This document shows, in pieces, positions 38,925-51,842 of a DNA stretch of 64,000 nucleotides; the first letter of the stretch is position 1; every line of letters starts with the position of its first letter. Below the pieces are notes generated by a model that saw only the letters and a program-made list of their open reading frames with translations, was not told the origin of the DNA and ran no database searches. The DNA is from Heliocidaris tuberculata (lineage: Eukaryota; Echinodermata; Echinoidea; Camarodonta; Echinometridae). The stretch is taken from NCBI GenBank assembly GCA_025618425.1, contig CM046844.1, positions 11,059,558 through 11,123,557 on the forward strand, read 5' to 3'. The position numbers were made by a program, and so were the translations under genes.

Positions 38925-39112
38925 TTTCCGCAGGTTCATAATTCCGAAGGTTCATATTTCCAAAGATTTGTAATTCTGAAAATGAAATAGGGTTCGTACT
39001 TCCAAAAATGATATAGAGTTCATAATTCCCGAGGTTCATAATTCCGAAAATGTAATAGAACCCTCCATCATTTTCGGAAATGCAAACCTTCGGAATTATC
39101 ATTATTGGAATT
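38925..39112. repeat. TTCATAATTCCGAA-rich repeat, copy 1
   Basis: AGGTTCATAATTCCGAA and variants recur about six times, ending with inverted forms (TTTTCGGAAAT, CCTTCGGAATTAT). A longer relative is at 55130-55560. Confidence 0.65.
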
Positions 39113-39335
39113 GCCCATTAAAATGTGATTGTGAAGCTTTTTTGCCATCTTCAAATTATAATGTCTTAAGCAGTAATTTCAACTTTGAAAGGATTTGTGA
39201 AAATAATTTTCTGGGTGGTGTATAGATAATTTTATATACTTTAATGTTTGAAAAGTTTTAACAGATTTGATACTTTATTTTACCTGACTGCTAAGAAAGC
39301 ACGAATTGTGTATAGTAAGCGAATCAGGGGACCGA

Positions 39336-39468
39336 CGGCTTTCAGTCCTCTTCGAGGGACTTTGTAATGAGGATTAATGCCTTACCAAAGGGCACTAGCG
39401 CATCCACTTGGTTTCGAACCCGGGTCCTGCAGTTACGAGACCACTGCTCTACCACTGAGCCATCAAAA
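39336..39468 (-). mobile_element. tRNA-derived SINE (antisense), distinct head
   Basis: The reverse strand reads TGATGGCTCAGTGGTAGAGC, then CCGGGTTCGAAACC, a tRNA-like A and B box, then GTGCCCTTTGGTAAGGCATT. The head is close enough to a tRNA to be considered one, but no acceptor stem closes, so SINE is preferred. Confidence 0.65.
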
Positions 39469-40530
39469 TAGATTCTTTTAAAAGTTTGAGGGTTTTACAT
39501 CACAAAAGTACTTTAATTCTCCTATAAAGCGATATTTATAAAAGGACAAGATTTCATTGAGCTTATCAGTAAGGGTTTACACAATAAAAAAGATAAAAAG
39601 TGGTATCACTATAGTTCCCGGAAGAGTGTCTTAAAATAGTCAATCGCTCTCACGCGAAGTACACATTCATCCTGAGTAACACACATAGATTTTATTTGCA
39701 TTATTTCGCACGTCTGGCAACGACTGCGTGCCCAGCACAGCGAGGTGTCACTATCAATTTCCTTCACGTTACTTTAAGATCACTTCCAGGGCCTGGTATC
39801 GAATGAGGTGTCAAATTTGAGTCAAAGTTATGATCTTCGTTTCACCCTCATAATCTTCTAATTATTTTTTCAAGGTACACATTTAGTATTGACAGTGTAG
39901 ACATAGATAGGATAAGATATGTTCTCTTTGTATATGTGCATCCAGATTCCCGACAGTTTTACCCATTCATCAAAATGGTAATAAATTTCCTTCAGAAAAA
40001 TTTGAAAGACATAACGTGGCAAAAATATAGGGGGAGTTTGGTTCGTCAGGCGAAACATTGATTCCTCTTTCAATAGTTTGTTCTCCTTCTTCTGTTGTTT
40101 TTGTTATTATCGAGGGATAGAACTGTCTATGATGATTATCTGTAATTTGCATTTGTTTACACAATTTTTTGATTATCACCTCTACAAAATTTAGATGAAA
40201 CCATAAACATCTTCTGAAGACTCTTTTACGCACATAACTACAGCGAAAATAGATGGAATTTCATTTTTTCACGCTTTCGACATTTACAAATATTATGCAA
40301 TATTATGCATGCACATGTATGATGTTCTCTTGACAAGACTTCTAAATTAGAATGCAACAATCTGTAAAATGGAAGCATTCATTGATTCATACATTCACTG
40401 AATACTTTCATAATTCTTTCCCTGTGAGGCTTATAAAAAGATGTGATTAGATCGAATCGATCACAAAAACTCCATGCAATCTCCTATCAAAAAGTTCACT
40501 GACTATATATGATTTTTTTTGTCACAATGA
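39469..40530. other. Unique AT-rich intergenic DNA
   Basis: No repeat or gene recognised. The minus-strand frames at 39870-40233 have no family resemblance. Confidence 0.4.
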
Positions 40531-40537
40531 TAAATGT

Positions 40538-40764
40538 GAGGACCGCTATCCATAACGCGTGACTAAATGAATAGCGGTTTTGTATGAATAACGGTCCTTC
40601 TGAATAGCGAGCAAACCATCGACAAATTACCTCGCTATTCAAGGACATCCATTCATAAGGAACACTATTCATAACTACTCATAAGGACCGCTATTCATAA
40701 CGCGTGTTAAATGAATAGCGTTTTTCTATGAATAGCGGTTCTATGAATAGCGAGCGGACCCCTG
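40538..40764. repeat. Repeat with many ATGAATAGCG words
   Basis: ATGAATAGCGG or its complement CCGCTATTCAT appears about ten times in direct and inverted form. The outer blocks GGACCGCTAT...CATAACGCGTG recur at 40539 and 40686. Likely a MITE with internal duplication. Confidence 0.6.
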
Positions 40765-41427
40765 TGTGTTGTGGTGTGGCTGTTCCGTTTTTGTTTTTTG
40801 TTTTTGTTTTTGTTTTTTCTTTCTTTTTTTGTTTTGTTTTGTCTGTGTTGTTGCGGGAAGGGTGGGGGATGGGGTGATGTTGAATGTTCTCTCATCTATT
40901 CATTTTCTCTTATCTTTCCTCTTTCTTTTTAATTTAATTCTTCTTTAACTCTGAAGAAATTTGAAAAAGAAAAGATTTCGTGAAAATTGTTAAAATCCAT
41001 TTTCCAGTTTGTTATAGAACCTAATGAAATGTGTAACTTAAATATATGAGTATTATTCTTCTTGAAATGTGTATTTCGATTCGCAAATATATGATACATG
41101 AAAGTTTTGAAATGTGAAACTTCAGTTAGCAGTAATATTTATGTGAAGATTATTTGTAAAATATATGAAATGTTTCAAATTATTTACAATTTTCTTTATG
41201 ACAGAAAATAAAAACTTATGGAAAAAAATCTCCTATATACAGAGATATATAGATTGATCTTGATCTTTAATTGTGATGGATTCGAATCAATAACTCAAAA
41301 CGGTATGCTGTGTAAATGGTGCATCGAGCCAATGATTTCATCATGTATCATCAAAATAAATGCGTGTTTTGTGGTCACAACTGTAAATTTCGGCAGATTG
41401 TAATGAAAATGATGATACTACTAATAA

Positions 41428-41438
41428 AAATAAAATAA

Positions 41439-41469
<31 letters not shown>

Positions 41470-41720
41470 TAATAATAATAATAATAATAACAGTAATAAT
41501 GAAGAAAATAAGGATAAAAATAATTAGTAATAATAAATAATTCATAATAATGACGATAATTAAAATGATAAAAATAATTAGTAACTATTATCAAAAAAAT
41601 AATAATGATAATAATAATTAGTAATGATAATGATAATAATAATAATGATAGTAATAATAATAATAAAAATAATGATGATAATAATACGAAGAAGAAAAAG
41701 AAGAAGAAGAAGAATAACAA
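41428..41720. repeat. (AAT)n-rich microsatellite
   Basis: About 290 bp of AATAAT with GATAAT interruptions and an AAG run at the end. Reading frames here are artefacts. Confidence 0.9.
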
Positions 41721-41875
41721 TGATAATGTCTTGAGAAAGGACGTTAGTGTTCTGGCTTTCGAACCTTAATTGAGAGTCAAGTGAATGAACCACCACGCCT
41801 CCACATGATAACGTGCCGTTGGTGATCAGTTCATAATTTATATTTATTTTCTATCCTTTGCATAGAAGCTTTTAA

Positions 41876-41948
41876 CCCATTGACTACTGGAATCCTAGTG
41901 GTCCCTGTATTAAACCTATGGGAATGAGACAATTCAGTAGTCAACGGG
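41876..41948. mobile_element. 73-bp piggyBac-like mini-element
   Basis: CCCATTGACTACTG at the left and CAGTAGTCAACGGG at the right are inverted, preceded by TTAA and followed by TCAA. The size and TTAA/CCC arrangement point to a piggyBac-type MITE with one mutated target base. Confidence 0.65.
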
Positions 41949-42034
41949 TCAAGGAACACAACCTAGCATTCAATTTAGAGTCGTGAATTCCCAAGTGGAT
42001 TATCAGTGGTTCATTGGTTTTAATTTGCCTTTAA

Positions 42035-42443
42035 CCCATTCAGGACAGGGATTATTTAAGGGCTAAATTGATCACATTTTGTTCTTCAAATTGGCAACAA
42101 TAATATTTTCCTTTTAGTGCTACATGGTTCTAATATGGTGTAATGTCTTTGAAAACAGTATACATGGTTAGAAATTTGTTGAATAGTTGAAAGAAATTGC
42201 CAATTTTGATGAAAAACAATCATTTTAAACCTCTCAATGTGTTGCCAATTTAATGATCTCAGAGCTATATTCTTGTTTTTAAAATTCCTGGCATCAAACG
42301 CAATATGGTCATGCAATAAAAATGGACATAGTGTGTGCAGAAAATTTTGCTCTTTCTACTCGTGCATCTGGTATATTTTTTAGAGCTCTGGATCAAAAGT
42401 TATTGAGCCAAACCACAAAATGTGGTCAATTGTCTCGAAAGGG
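42035..42443. mobile_element. 409-bp piggyBac-like MITE, copy 1
   Basis: TTAA flanks both ends exactly (42031-42034, 42444-42447). Ends CCCATTCAGGACAG and TTGTCTCGAAAGGG are inverted. TTAA target sites with CCC-starting ends are typical of piggyBac. A second copy in reverse orientation is at 58700-59107. Confidence 0.85.
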
Positions 42444-42447
42444 TTAA

Positions 42448-43020
42448 AATGCAAAGGAATATTTCTTCATTTCTTCATTTCTTCAAAGACGACGGGGAAT
42501 TTAAGGTCAATGCCACAATCCCTGTAAAACCTTGAGTCATACAATGCGGTTTCCTGTGATCATGGTGATAGGAGTGTCATCCATTAGGAACCCTGAAAAA
42601 AAAAGTAATTAACCAGAATGAATCAAACGTTGTACTGAAAGCAGAAAAAGCAGAAAAGCATTCTGGCAGGAAAAAACATTAACACAAAAAATAGGCAATG
42701 ATGAGAATAAATAGTTTTCATCGTTCCAAACCGAGAGAGTAGATGGTACGCTAAAGGAGATAGTTCTGGTAAAAGGGATTATAGTTTGCGAGCTTTCTCA
42801 TTCTTCCACATTCCCCAAGAGTATCGAAGTAGCACTGTCAGTGAAAATGTTCTGTTGTTTTCAAGCATGCTCTGTCATTACGTCATTATCCATGAGCCTG
42901 TCCGACATGCCTTACGAGGGATCATGTTTGCCTAGAAGTGGCCCTACATCATCATATAATGTAGTTTATCTGAGATCGAGACATCCTGCATGGAAACGAT
43001 TCGATTCATGAAAGAAATTT
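42448..43020. other. Unique intergenic DNA
   Basis: Nothing recognised apart from a direct repeat of TTTCTTCA near 42465-42485. Confidence 0.4.
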
Positions 43021-43026
43021 TTGAAT

Positions 43027-43330
<304 letters not shown>

Positions 43331-44160
43331 GATATCATCATTTTCTGTGATTATTTTACGTATTTATTATGCTTGATACACACATGTGATGTAATGCATG
43401 AATAAATATGTTTCCAGCAAGAGAAGGCAAGAGAAATATCAAAATTGTTTTTATTACTAGTTTTCAATACTCGACTGTTTAAGCTCATGTAGTTTTGGTA
43501 GCAAAAAAGAAATCGGAAAGAAAGGTGTTACATAGTCTCATGTTGTTTTCCTTGTATAAAAAGATATATGTATGAGATCATTTGGTATTCCATTCTTGAT
43601 TTCCGGTGAATTTTAGTGTAAATATCGGTGAGGAATGCTTGATAATAATTTTTATACACTCCCCGACGCTAGGACCCTTGCACCCTCCGCACAAACAATC
43701 TCGGTATTTCGTCCATACGTCTTACACGTGTGTACACGTTCTTTAGTACAACTTAATTGTTGTAGTAGGAGTTTAGATCCCGGTATATAAATTACTTTAT
43801 CTCTCACTTGTTTAATATTGAACTTGGGAAGGAAATAACTTCACAGCAGCTTATTTATGCTAGTATCTTTCTATTTATCATGTAAGATCAAAGAACTCTT
43901 AAATTTTTTTGAGAGCTTACCAAAATTGTACATTACATTTAATGATATAAAACTACGATATGGATCCTTCCTCAGATTTTTTTTTTTTTTTTTTTTTAGT
44001 TGGAAATTTAAATTAAATTAACCTCTACCGCATGATTGGAAAGGTCCGATGATTCATGGAGTGTCGTCATTTTTCCAAAACCACAGTTTTTCCAAGGGAC
44101 CTATTGCAGCGTTTCCCTAGTATTCCCCATCAGACATTTAACTGTGAGAGTTAATCTATG
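43331..44160. other. Intergenic, no gene seen
   Basis: AT-rich sequence with a T-run near 43979-43998; no recognisable element. Confidence 0.4.
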
Positions 44161-44171
44161 TAAGAAAATGG

Positions 44172-44277
44172 GGAGAGGGGGAAGAGAGAGAGAGAGAGAT
44201 AGGGGAAGAGGGGAAAATGAGGAAGACAAGAAGAGAACGAGAGAAAGAGGAAGAGAAGAAGAGAGAGAGAGAGAGAG

Positions 44278-44314
<37 letters not shown>

Positions 44315-44315
44315 T
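44172..44315. repeat. GA tract followed by GT microsatellite
   Basis: GAGAGA-rich for about 110 bp and then (GT)n at 44280-44313. Confidence 0.9.
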
Positions 44316-44697
44316 AGAGATGGTGAGACGGCGAGATAGAGAGACGAGGAGAGATGCAAGAAAGGAACTATGAATATTGTGTAGAAGAACTAGCCTAATG
44401 AGTAAGAAATAGAAAGAGGGTTCTAACCGAGGCCTCTCAGGAGAAGACAGAGAAATGACCACTTGAACAACTCCCATCACCCTGGTGAAAAAGAGGGAAT
44501 CGCCACAAAAAAATAAAAATAAAGCACATTTAAAAACATTTAAGAGATCATCTCAAAGAAGTAGTAATTGCGTGACCATAGTGAAAAGTATGGGAAACCT
44601 AAAGTCTTCCTGCAGAAATCACAAATAGCCATTCGCCTTCCTTTGCTCCTAAAATGTGAAATTACACATTTCCTTTGATTTTCTATACTTACTGGAG

Positions 44698-44772
44698 CCC
44701 CGTCTTATAAAGAGTTGCGTTTGATTACAACTTCATTTGAAATTGATATCAATCGCAACTCTTTATAAGACA
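44698..44772. mobile_element. 75-bp palindromic MITE
   Basis: GTCTTATAAAGAGTTGCG and CGCAACTCTTTATAAGAC pair exactly. Confidence 0.8.
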
Positions 44773-44775
44773 GAA

Positions 44776-45306
44776 GTTACGTTCACACGATGGGAGCTAA
44801 ACTTTAAGTTTCGCTTGTAGTTTCAAAACTTTAAGTTAACTTATTGTAGTTTCAGCCCGTATGAACGGACCCGTGGTTTCGAAACTTTAAGTTTACTTGT
44901 AGTTCTAGAACCACAAGCGAGCTCGTAGTTAAGGCCGAAACCACGAGCAGCGGGGGGGGGGGGGGGGGGGGGGGGGGTCCTCCATCACATTTACGACCCA
45001 TGTGAACGGAATAAACTTTAAGTTTCGCAAGCTTGTGGTTAAGGATGACCTCGCTGTTCGTGTTAAATTTCCGGGTCATACCCTTCGCGCGAATTATGAA
45101 CACAGGATCTCTGTGTGTACTGTACACACAATCGGTATTATTTACTTCGGGGGTTTAATAACCACAAAGATCGCTCTGCTTGTAGTTTCAGCTCGTTGTT
45201 TCAGGCTCTTGTGAACCCTCGTTGCGGTTAGGGAGTCGTGGTTTCGTTAACTTAAAGTTTCGCTAACTTAAATTTTCGAAACCACAAGTCCCGTATGAAC
45301 GTAGCT
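44776..45306. mobile_element. Fold-back element with AAACTTTAAGTTT words
   Basis: Ends TACGTTCACACGATGGGA and CCCGTATGAACGTA are inverted. AAACTTTAAGTTTCG or its complement occurs at least five times inside. A long G-run is at 44952-44977. The adjoining 75-bp MITE ends at its left border. Confidence 0.65.
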
Positions 45307-47140
45307 ATTGTACTGATCTCACTTCTTAAGGTTCAAGGTTTCAAGGTTTCTTGTATTTTTCCACATAATGTCTTTTGGAGTTTTACTTAACAAACATGTA
45401 ATATATGGATGGGCAGAAATATGCAGGAAATTCTTTTCATCGGGGGAGGGGGGGGGGGGACATAACAATAGGTCGTCCCCCTGATGGACAGAAATGGGTA
45501 AAAATCTCCGCCAATGAATTATATACAAGTTGATATAACCTATATCAAACAAAATTAAGATAAGGAATATTTACATAAATGGAAAAATTGACAAACTGAA
45601 GTAATTATATATAATAAACAATAATTATGCTATCATAAATTCAGTAAAAAATTAGGCATAGTAAAGAAATATAACTGAGTGGAGGAGTCTATTGAAAAGC
45701 ACAGCTTTTTTTTTTATAGACCCCTTTGTCAGAAAAAAAAAGTGCTATGAGTATATAAAAAATATGCAAATAATTACTAGATATATAATTACATACTTTA
45801 CATATCCTACCCATACCCCTTACACAACAAAATATAACAGTTGTGACACTGGTATATGTATGTACAAATCATTATTGAGTAGGAGGAAAGCCTACTGCAC
45901 AAAAGATCCACAAAGGATCCGCTTTTTCGAAGAAATCGCGACTGCATTGGATATGAAAAATCAGGCAAATAAATAATCTTCCTGATTAAGGTTCTGAATA
46001 ATGAATAATGAATACTGAAAATCGAAATTTGTGTCGATTATAAGCCTACTGGTTGTAGTAAAACCCAAATTGGTTTCAAATCAAAACAGTCGCACAAAAT
46101 GGTGGTAACGTCAATATGATTCGGAGAAGGCTCATAATACACTGAAATTTCGATTTTACTATTCATATGCCAATTTAGAACCTCGATCATTAAGATTTTA
46201 CACACTTGAAAGTTTCTTTCAAAATTCAAACGCTATTGCGAATTCTATGAAATCGGATCGCAGTCAGATCGTATATGCAGTGCGCTTGAAAGCGAGCTTC
46301 GCGGAGTCTGAAAACACATAGCTCGTTGAGTGAAGCTATACTATGCGTGCGTGCGAACTTTTATGGCATCTAACTGTAGACTAGCCTGCACCCGCGAAGT
46401 TTTCAAAGTGATGAATTTGGCCAAAACTGTGCCACTCCTCAGACATCGTTTATTGATGACTGAAGCTACACAAGAATCTTGATTGCTGATGACTTCGCCA
46501 TTGCTGTCGACTTATCTTTGAAGGGACAGCGGGGGTGCCAGATATAAGATTGCCCTGCCTTTCAACCAAACGGTATGTGGCTTTTTATTTTCTATTTGCT
46601 ATATCATATTCGAGCGGTAGACAAAAGAAATGTTTTACGGGGCATTTCAACATAAGCTTGAAAAGAAAATTGGAAAAGTTCATAATGTTATTCGAAAAAT
46701 TTGAAAATACTGCTTCTGTGAAGTAGTCTTTATACTTTATTTATATACTTTCAAAACTATATAATACCTTTTAGAATAATTGACTGATATACACATGGCT
46801 ATTTTTCAACGGATTTTAGAAAATAATCAGCATTTATACATAATAAATATGATATATTAAGAGATTAGAAATGAGCAACGACTTTCGTTTAAAAAATATT
46901 ACGAGGATACCAAATACTTTGTATGTATGTTCATGTATGTTCTTATTTATTTTTTGTTATTAGTTTTTTCATGATTTTGTTGACTATTATCGTTACTTAT
47001 TATTGCTATCAGGGAGGGCCTCATGGAAGACCACCACTATTGGTGATAATGAGTCACCCTGTCTATTGCTGTAGAGAAAAAACACAGCACGACACTTGCT
47101 CTCTTAACTCACTTTGAAAAAGTAACTATAACAACTCACA
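45307..47140. other. Intergenic with inverted partner of the 2766 repeat
   Basis: About 46020-46300 matches 2766-3020 in reverse (ATCGGATCGCAGTCAGATCG). The rest is AT-rich with no gene; short frames at 45692-45976 and 46535-46726 have no recognisable domain. Confidence 0.4.
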
Positions 47141-47149
47141 CACAATGGG

Positions 47150-47790
47150 TAGATTCCTGAACTCTAAGACCTTCGACAAAATGGATCACACAATCCTTTC
47201 ACATAAATTAGATATTTTTATATGTATATCATTACGGAATTAGAGGCATGGCCTTGAAGAGATTATGACCTTATACAAAAAGAACAATTTTTTCTCTATC
47301 GGTAACTACGAATCTAGTCAAAAGGGTAATTAATTTGGGGGAACCCCAAGGTTCGATTCTCGGTCCTTAACTTTTTTTATTATATACATTAATGACTTTT
47401 ATAGATCGTCTCATGTATTATCTTTTATATTATTCGCGGACGACTCGTATCTTTTCTTTTCGCATCGAGATCCACAGCAGCTAGTACATATAGTAAACAC
47501 AGAGTGAAAAGGGTAGCTAATGGGACTGGATCAAGATAGACTTTCCTTGAATCTTGACAAAACCAATGCCATGCTTTCCAGCAATACATTACATACATTA
47601 CCGGGAACTGTTATCATGAACAACAATTTCATACACAAAGTTGAAACGACTAGATTCCTAGGTGTGACGATCGATGACAAACTTTACATACATAACCTTT
47701 GCAAAACAGTATTAATAAACTATAACGCCTTTTCCCTTGGAATACCCTCCATACATTATACTGCACTCTTGTTTTATCTCTCTTAAACTA
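47150..47790 (+). pseudogene. Degenerate LINE reverse transcriptase remnant
   Basis: Conceptual translation in shifting frames shows the non-LTR reverse transcriptase order: KTFDKMDHTILSHKL, then a YGIRG block, INDFYRSS, FILFADDSYLFFSHRD and RLSLNLDKTNAMLSS followed by TRFLGVTID. The catalytic box reads FADD. Several stops and frame changes break it. The style resembles Jockey/CR1-type elements; the exact clade is uncertain. Confidence 0.75.
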
Positions 47791-48054
47791 CATTATTCTT
47801 GTTTGGGGTAACTGAACTGAACCGAATCAGAGTTTATGTGTTAACCATTTGCTTAACCAAGTGCTGACTAATTTTCCAAATTAGAAAGAAGAATCTGACG
47901 AAATTGCATAACTATAAAACCCTAACGCTATTTTAACAAGTATTGTTGGAACATATCAACCGCCAGTTGTGTAAAATAAATTACCACAAATTGGTCAAAC
48001 CCTGTGGTGCTGAAATATAGTATTGGGCCTTTTTGTTAACCAACCAGTAGTTAC

Positions 48055-49750
48055 CAGGGGCGTCGATCCTGGGGGGGGGGGGGGGGCTGGAGGCAGTTCC
48101 CCCCCAAGAAAGTATTGGGGGGCAAATATATCGTTTTGCCCCCCCCCCCCAATAAATCTGGAGGTGTAAAATAATATAAGGAAAAATGATGCAAAACTCA
48201 GGAAATGAAACCTTCCAAACAACGAAATACAAAAGGTATTACAGGATCAGACTTCAATTTCGCGCGCAAATTCTCTAATTTTCTCTGCTTCATCTAACCG
48301 TGGAGAAGCTGGTAATTAAGAGTCGTTTAAAAAAAATCATGAAGGGTACTATACCTTCATTTGAAATGACACCATTAAAAAATGTTCTGAACATATATAA
48401 TTCAATGCAAAGTTTGAATTTTCATAATTAATCAGTTTTGTTTTCTTTTCTCTACTTTTTTCATCTTTTATTAGTGTTTATTTTTTCTATAATTTTGTGT
48501 TATATTTTCTCTCCTCAATTTGCTGTTTAGTAAGATATATTTTCCCATCATTTTGTCATTGTCCATGTGATCTTTAATTCCATTTTTCTGTTCATGATAT
48601 CGATATGTATATTTTACTTAAGTTCAAATAACCTTACAAGTTACGTAACTATATCGGTGGTAGCCAATCGTACGCCATGCATGGCAGTCCATTTAAAAAC
48701 TTACTTGTCTCAAGTTATACTTTGTTAATTCATTCATCCGTTTAATTCTTTCTTACAAATGTCATATTTTCTTTCAGATTAATCGAGGTAGTTTACTTAT
48801 ATTTTAGATGACCTTGCACCGTTGCACGTTGATATACATGGCATTGTATACCCAACATTTTATTTTGTATTATTGTATTCATGTAGAGCCCACGTAGAAG
48901 TACTGAAGCGATGTCTTCATATTTTTCTATCAAAAGAGAAAAATCGAAAAAAAGAGTATTATAATATACATTGTTTCTCCCCCGTCGTACGTAGCATTTC
49001 CAATATTGGAAACAAATTTATGTTGTGATTTGTACTGAAATTCAGTCCAAATAATTCAAAATAATCTGATCTTTATGGTGATTCAGCTTATGATAACTTT
49101 ATGGTAGGTTTATTTTGGTCTGTTTCATTTACCAAGGCGGTAAAGAGAATAATTATGCCTAAATCTTCAAGGCAATTTTGTTGTAGAACATTGAATCCGG
49201 AATCCAATCATCAAAGTGCCACAAAGACTATACACATTGAAACAGTAGGCTGTGAGATTAATGGTATATCTATACATTAAAGCAAAACATTTTCTGTCAC
49301 ATAAATGCACTCTTAATAAAACAGCAAATGTTGAATAAAATGATTCAAATTCAAATTTTTGTTGTGACATATTTGTCATTTTCACTAAATAGTGTAATCA
49401 TCATAGCAATATTATTTCTGAGAATTAAAACGTATATTCCTGAGGTGCTTGCTCGCTGCGCTCGCGTAGGAACAACAGCAACAATAATAATGATAATGAT
49501 AATGGCTATTTTATTGTTATTATTGATATTGTTATTATTATACTTTTCATTATTATCATCGTTACTATTATCATTATCTTCGTCATCATCATCATCATTA
49601 TCATTATTATCATCACCATCATCTTTATCAATGCTGTGATGATTGAATTGAGTGCGAAATGAACATTGTTACGTTAGGCTGTCTTGCCCCCCCAAAAAAA
49701 AAAAAATAAAAAAAAATTTAAAAAATCCGAAAAACGGATTGACGCCCCTG
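48055..49750. mobile_element. 1.7-kb hAT-like non-autonomous transposon, exact 8-bp duplication
   Basis: Ends CAGGGGCGTC and GACGCCCCTG, flanked by GTAGTTAC at 48047-48054 and 49751-49758. This is a precise hAT-type insertion. The interior is AT-rich, with a poly-G/poly-C fold near the left end (48072-48150) and ATT/ATC microsatellites near 49480-49625. The frames inside show no transposase. Confidence 0.9.
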
Positions 49751-50160
49751 GTAGTTACACAACTTAAGTTACCCAATTTTGAAGATTGTGATTACCAGTA
49801 CAATGTAACTGACCTAATTTCCTACAGCATTATTACCCGGTTACTGGATTAAAGGGAAGGTTGAATTCTGGGAAAGGTAAAATTAATTTTGTGAGCTTTT
49901 TCATTCGTATTATGTCAGTTTTGAAGATTATCATTGTAGATATGTCCCCTGAAAAGGACTGCTCTTCAAAAGCCCTCACATTCAAGATATTACAAGAAAC
50001 ACCTCAAATGTTCTGGCCGAACATTTGTGTGTAGTCCCATAAACTCATTTCTGTGTGCAGTGCATGTGACTCTCGGCAGGTCTGAGTCAATTTCTTATCA
50101 TTTTGGTGATTCCAAAACTTACAGCGTACACCAATTCTTACACTCTCAGAAAAGTTTTTA

Positions 50161-50620
50161 TTTATTTTATTTTGTTGGTATATGATGATTGACCAGCAGC
50201 ACAGGGGCTGAAGGGGTCAATTTACAATCAAATATACATGTACATATATACAATAGAATCGCATCAAATATATAAAAAGATATATAATTGGAAGCAAAAC
50301 AAAGATAGACAGACTTACGCTACACAAATAATAAGATAACAAGTGTGAAAAGTGAGAGAAAGAAAAAGGTCAGGAATAGGGAAGGGGAAGGGAGGTGAAA
50401 GAAAGGAAGAGATAGTAAGTGAGAAAGGAGAAGATTTGGGAGGAATACATAAATAAAACCAAGTTAGACAGATAGAAAGCCATAACCATGCAAAATGAGC
50501 CATTACATCTAGACATGCAATCTGAGAAGTGAAAAGGTTTGGGATGCAAAGTGGGGGGGGGGGGTATTTCAAGATTCTGGCAAGGTGAGGGATGGTAGAT
50601 TTTTTTTTGATTTTTTTTTT
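50161..50620 (-). mobile_element. Insertion in the MITE, probable antisense LINE/SINE tail
   Basis: The segment absent from the 13131 copy begins TTTATTTTATTTTGTTGG, the reverse of an AAATAAA-rich retroelement tail. No protein is recognised. Confidence 0.45.
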
Positions 50621-50691
50621 AGGTTGGTTAAAATATAAACCTACCAACTGTTGGTTAAGAAAAATCCCCACATGTTTTACATACATTTTTT

Positions 50692-51842
50692 GTCTCGCCT
50701 GCGTAAGCAAAAAGCAAGACATAGGCGCCGCTTTTCCGACGGCGGCGGCGACGGCGTCAACAATTTTGGAAATGCTCTCATTTCAAAAGTATATGTCCGA
50801 TTTCCATGAAACTTGAACATAAGTGTTGTATTTTTACTTTGTTTCAAAAGTATTTGTTCAAATTCTTTGAAACTTGGCATCATTCTTGGTAGGGATTGTC
50901 TTCATGTCACCCTCTTTCAAATGAATACCCAAATCTTACATTTTCATCACATTAAAGGTCACCAACTGACAGTTTAATTTGGTTAAGTTTTGGGTAAATT
51001 TCAGTTTTGTCTCTACATACAGTACATGTACATGTATGTACATGTACATGTATGTACATGTACATGTAGTATGTGCATGTATTGTACACATGCATTTGAC
51101 TTCTTTGCTGGTAGTGGATTTCAACCAAAATTGGCAGGGATCATCCTTAGGCAAGGAGGATCAAAGTTAATATAGATAGGGGTACCTACCAGGGGGGAGT
51201 TTTGGGGGCACCACCCCCATGAGCACCAATAATGATTAATTAGATTCATATTTGCTTCTTCTTTAAGCCCTGATTGGTAGGTATAATCCTTAAAGGAAGG
51301 AGACCTCAATTTCTGAAACAGGGTACCTTGCCTCCAAGGGGGCTCAGGGGCAGCAGCCCTTAAATTGCCCCTGTTGTGAAAATGAGATATTTGTTAAATG
51401 CATGGCTGAGTTCTAAGTAACCAAACTAGGTAAGAAGTATCCTTAGGCAAAGAGGATCTAAATGAATGCAAATAGGGTACCTATCCCTTAAGGAGGGATG
51501 GAGTCATTGTTAGAAGAAGGAGACTTCAAGTTGTTCAAGTATTGTAGACCATTATCTTCAAGGAGTCTGATGGAGGGGCACCACCGGCACCCCAAAAGTG
51601 TCCATTGGCAATTACTAGTATTTCATGTACACACATTCTGCTGCTTTCAAACACACAGCTTGATTTCAAATGAACTTCACCATCCAATAAATCTTACTTG
51701 AAGGGATTTAAGTTATACAGATGGGGTACCTGGCCTACAAGGGGGGGGGGGGGCTCAAGGGCAGCACCCCTTAGGTGTTCCAACCTTTGATTTTTCACCA
51801 AGCGAAAATTTTGCCCCGAAAATTGCGTGATGCAGGCGAGAC
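50692..51842. mobile_element. 1.15-kb element with GTCTCGCCTGC ends, internal tandem units
   Basis: GTCTCGCCTGCGTAAGC at the left and GCAGGCGAGAC at the right are inverted. It contains a GC-rich block (50725-50760), a TGTACATG palindrome array (51021-51068) and four diverged units around GGGTACCT (51180, 51322, 51476, 51724). No transposase frame. Confidence 0.7.
51019..51070. repeat. TGTACATG palindromic array
   Basis: TACATGTACATGTATG is repeated about three times; every unit is self-complementary. Confidence 0.85.

Noticed and set aside
39395..39468. Possible genuine tRNA gene (minus strand)
   Set aside because: A and B boxes are good, but the acceptor stem does not close and a SINE body follows.
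50692..51842. Repeated units considered as a CRISPR array
   Set aside because: The genome is eukaryotic and the units are long, diverged and lack regular unique spacers.
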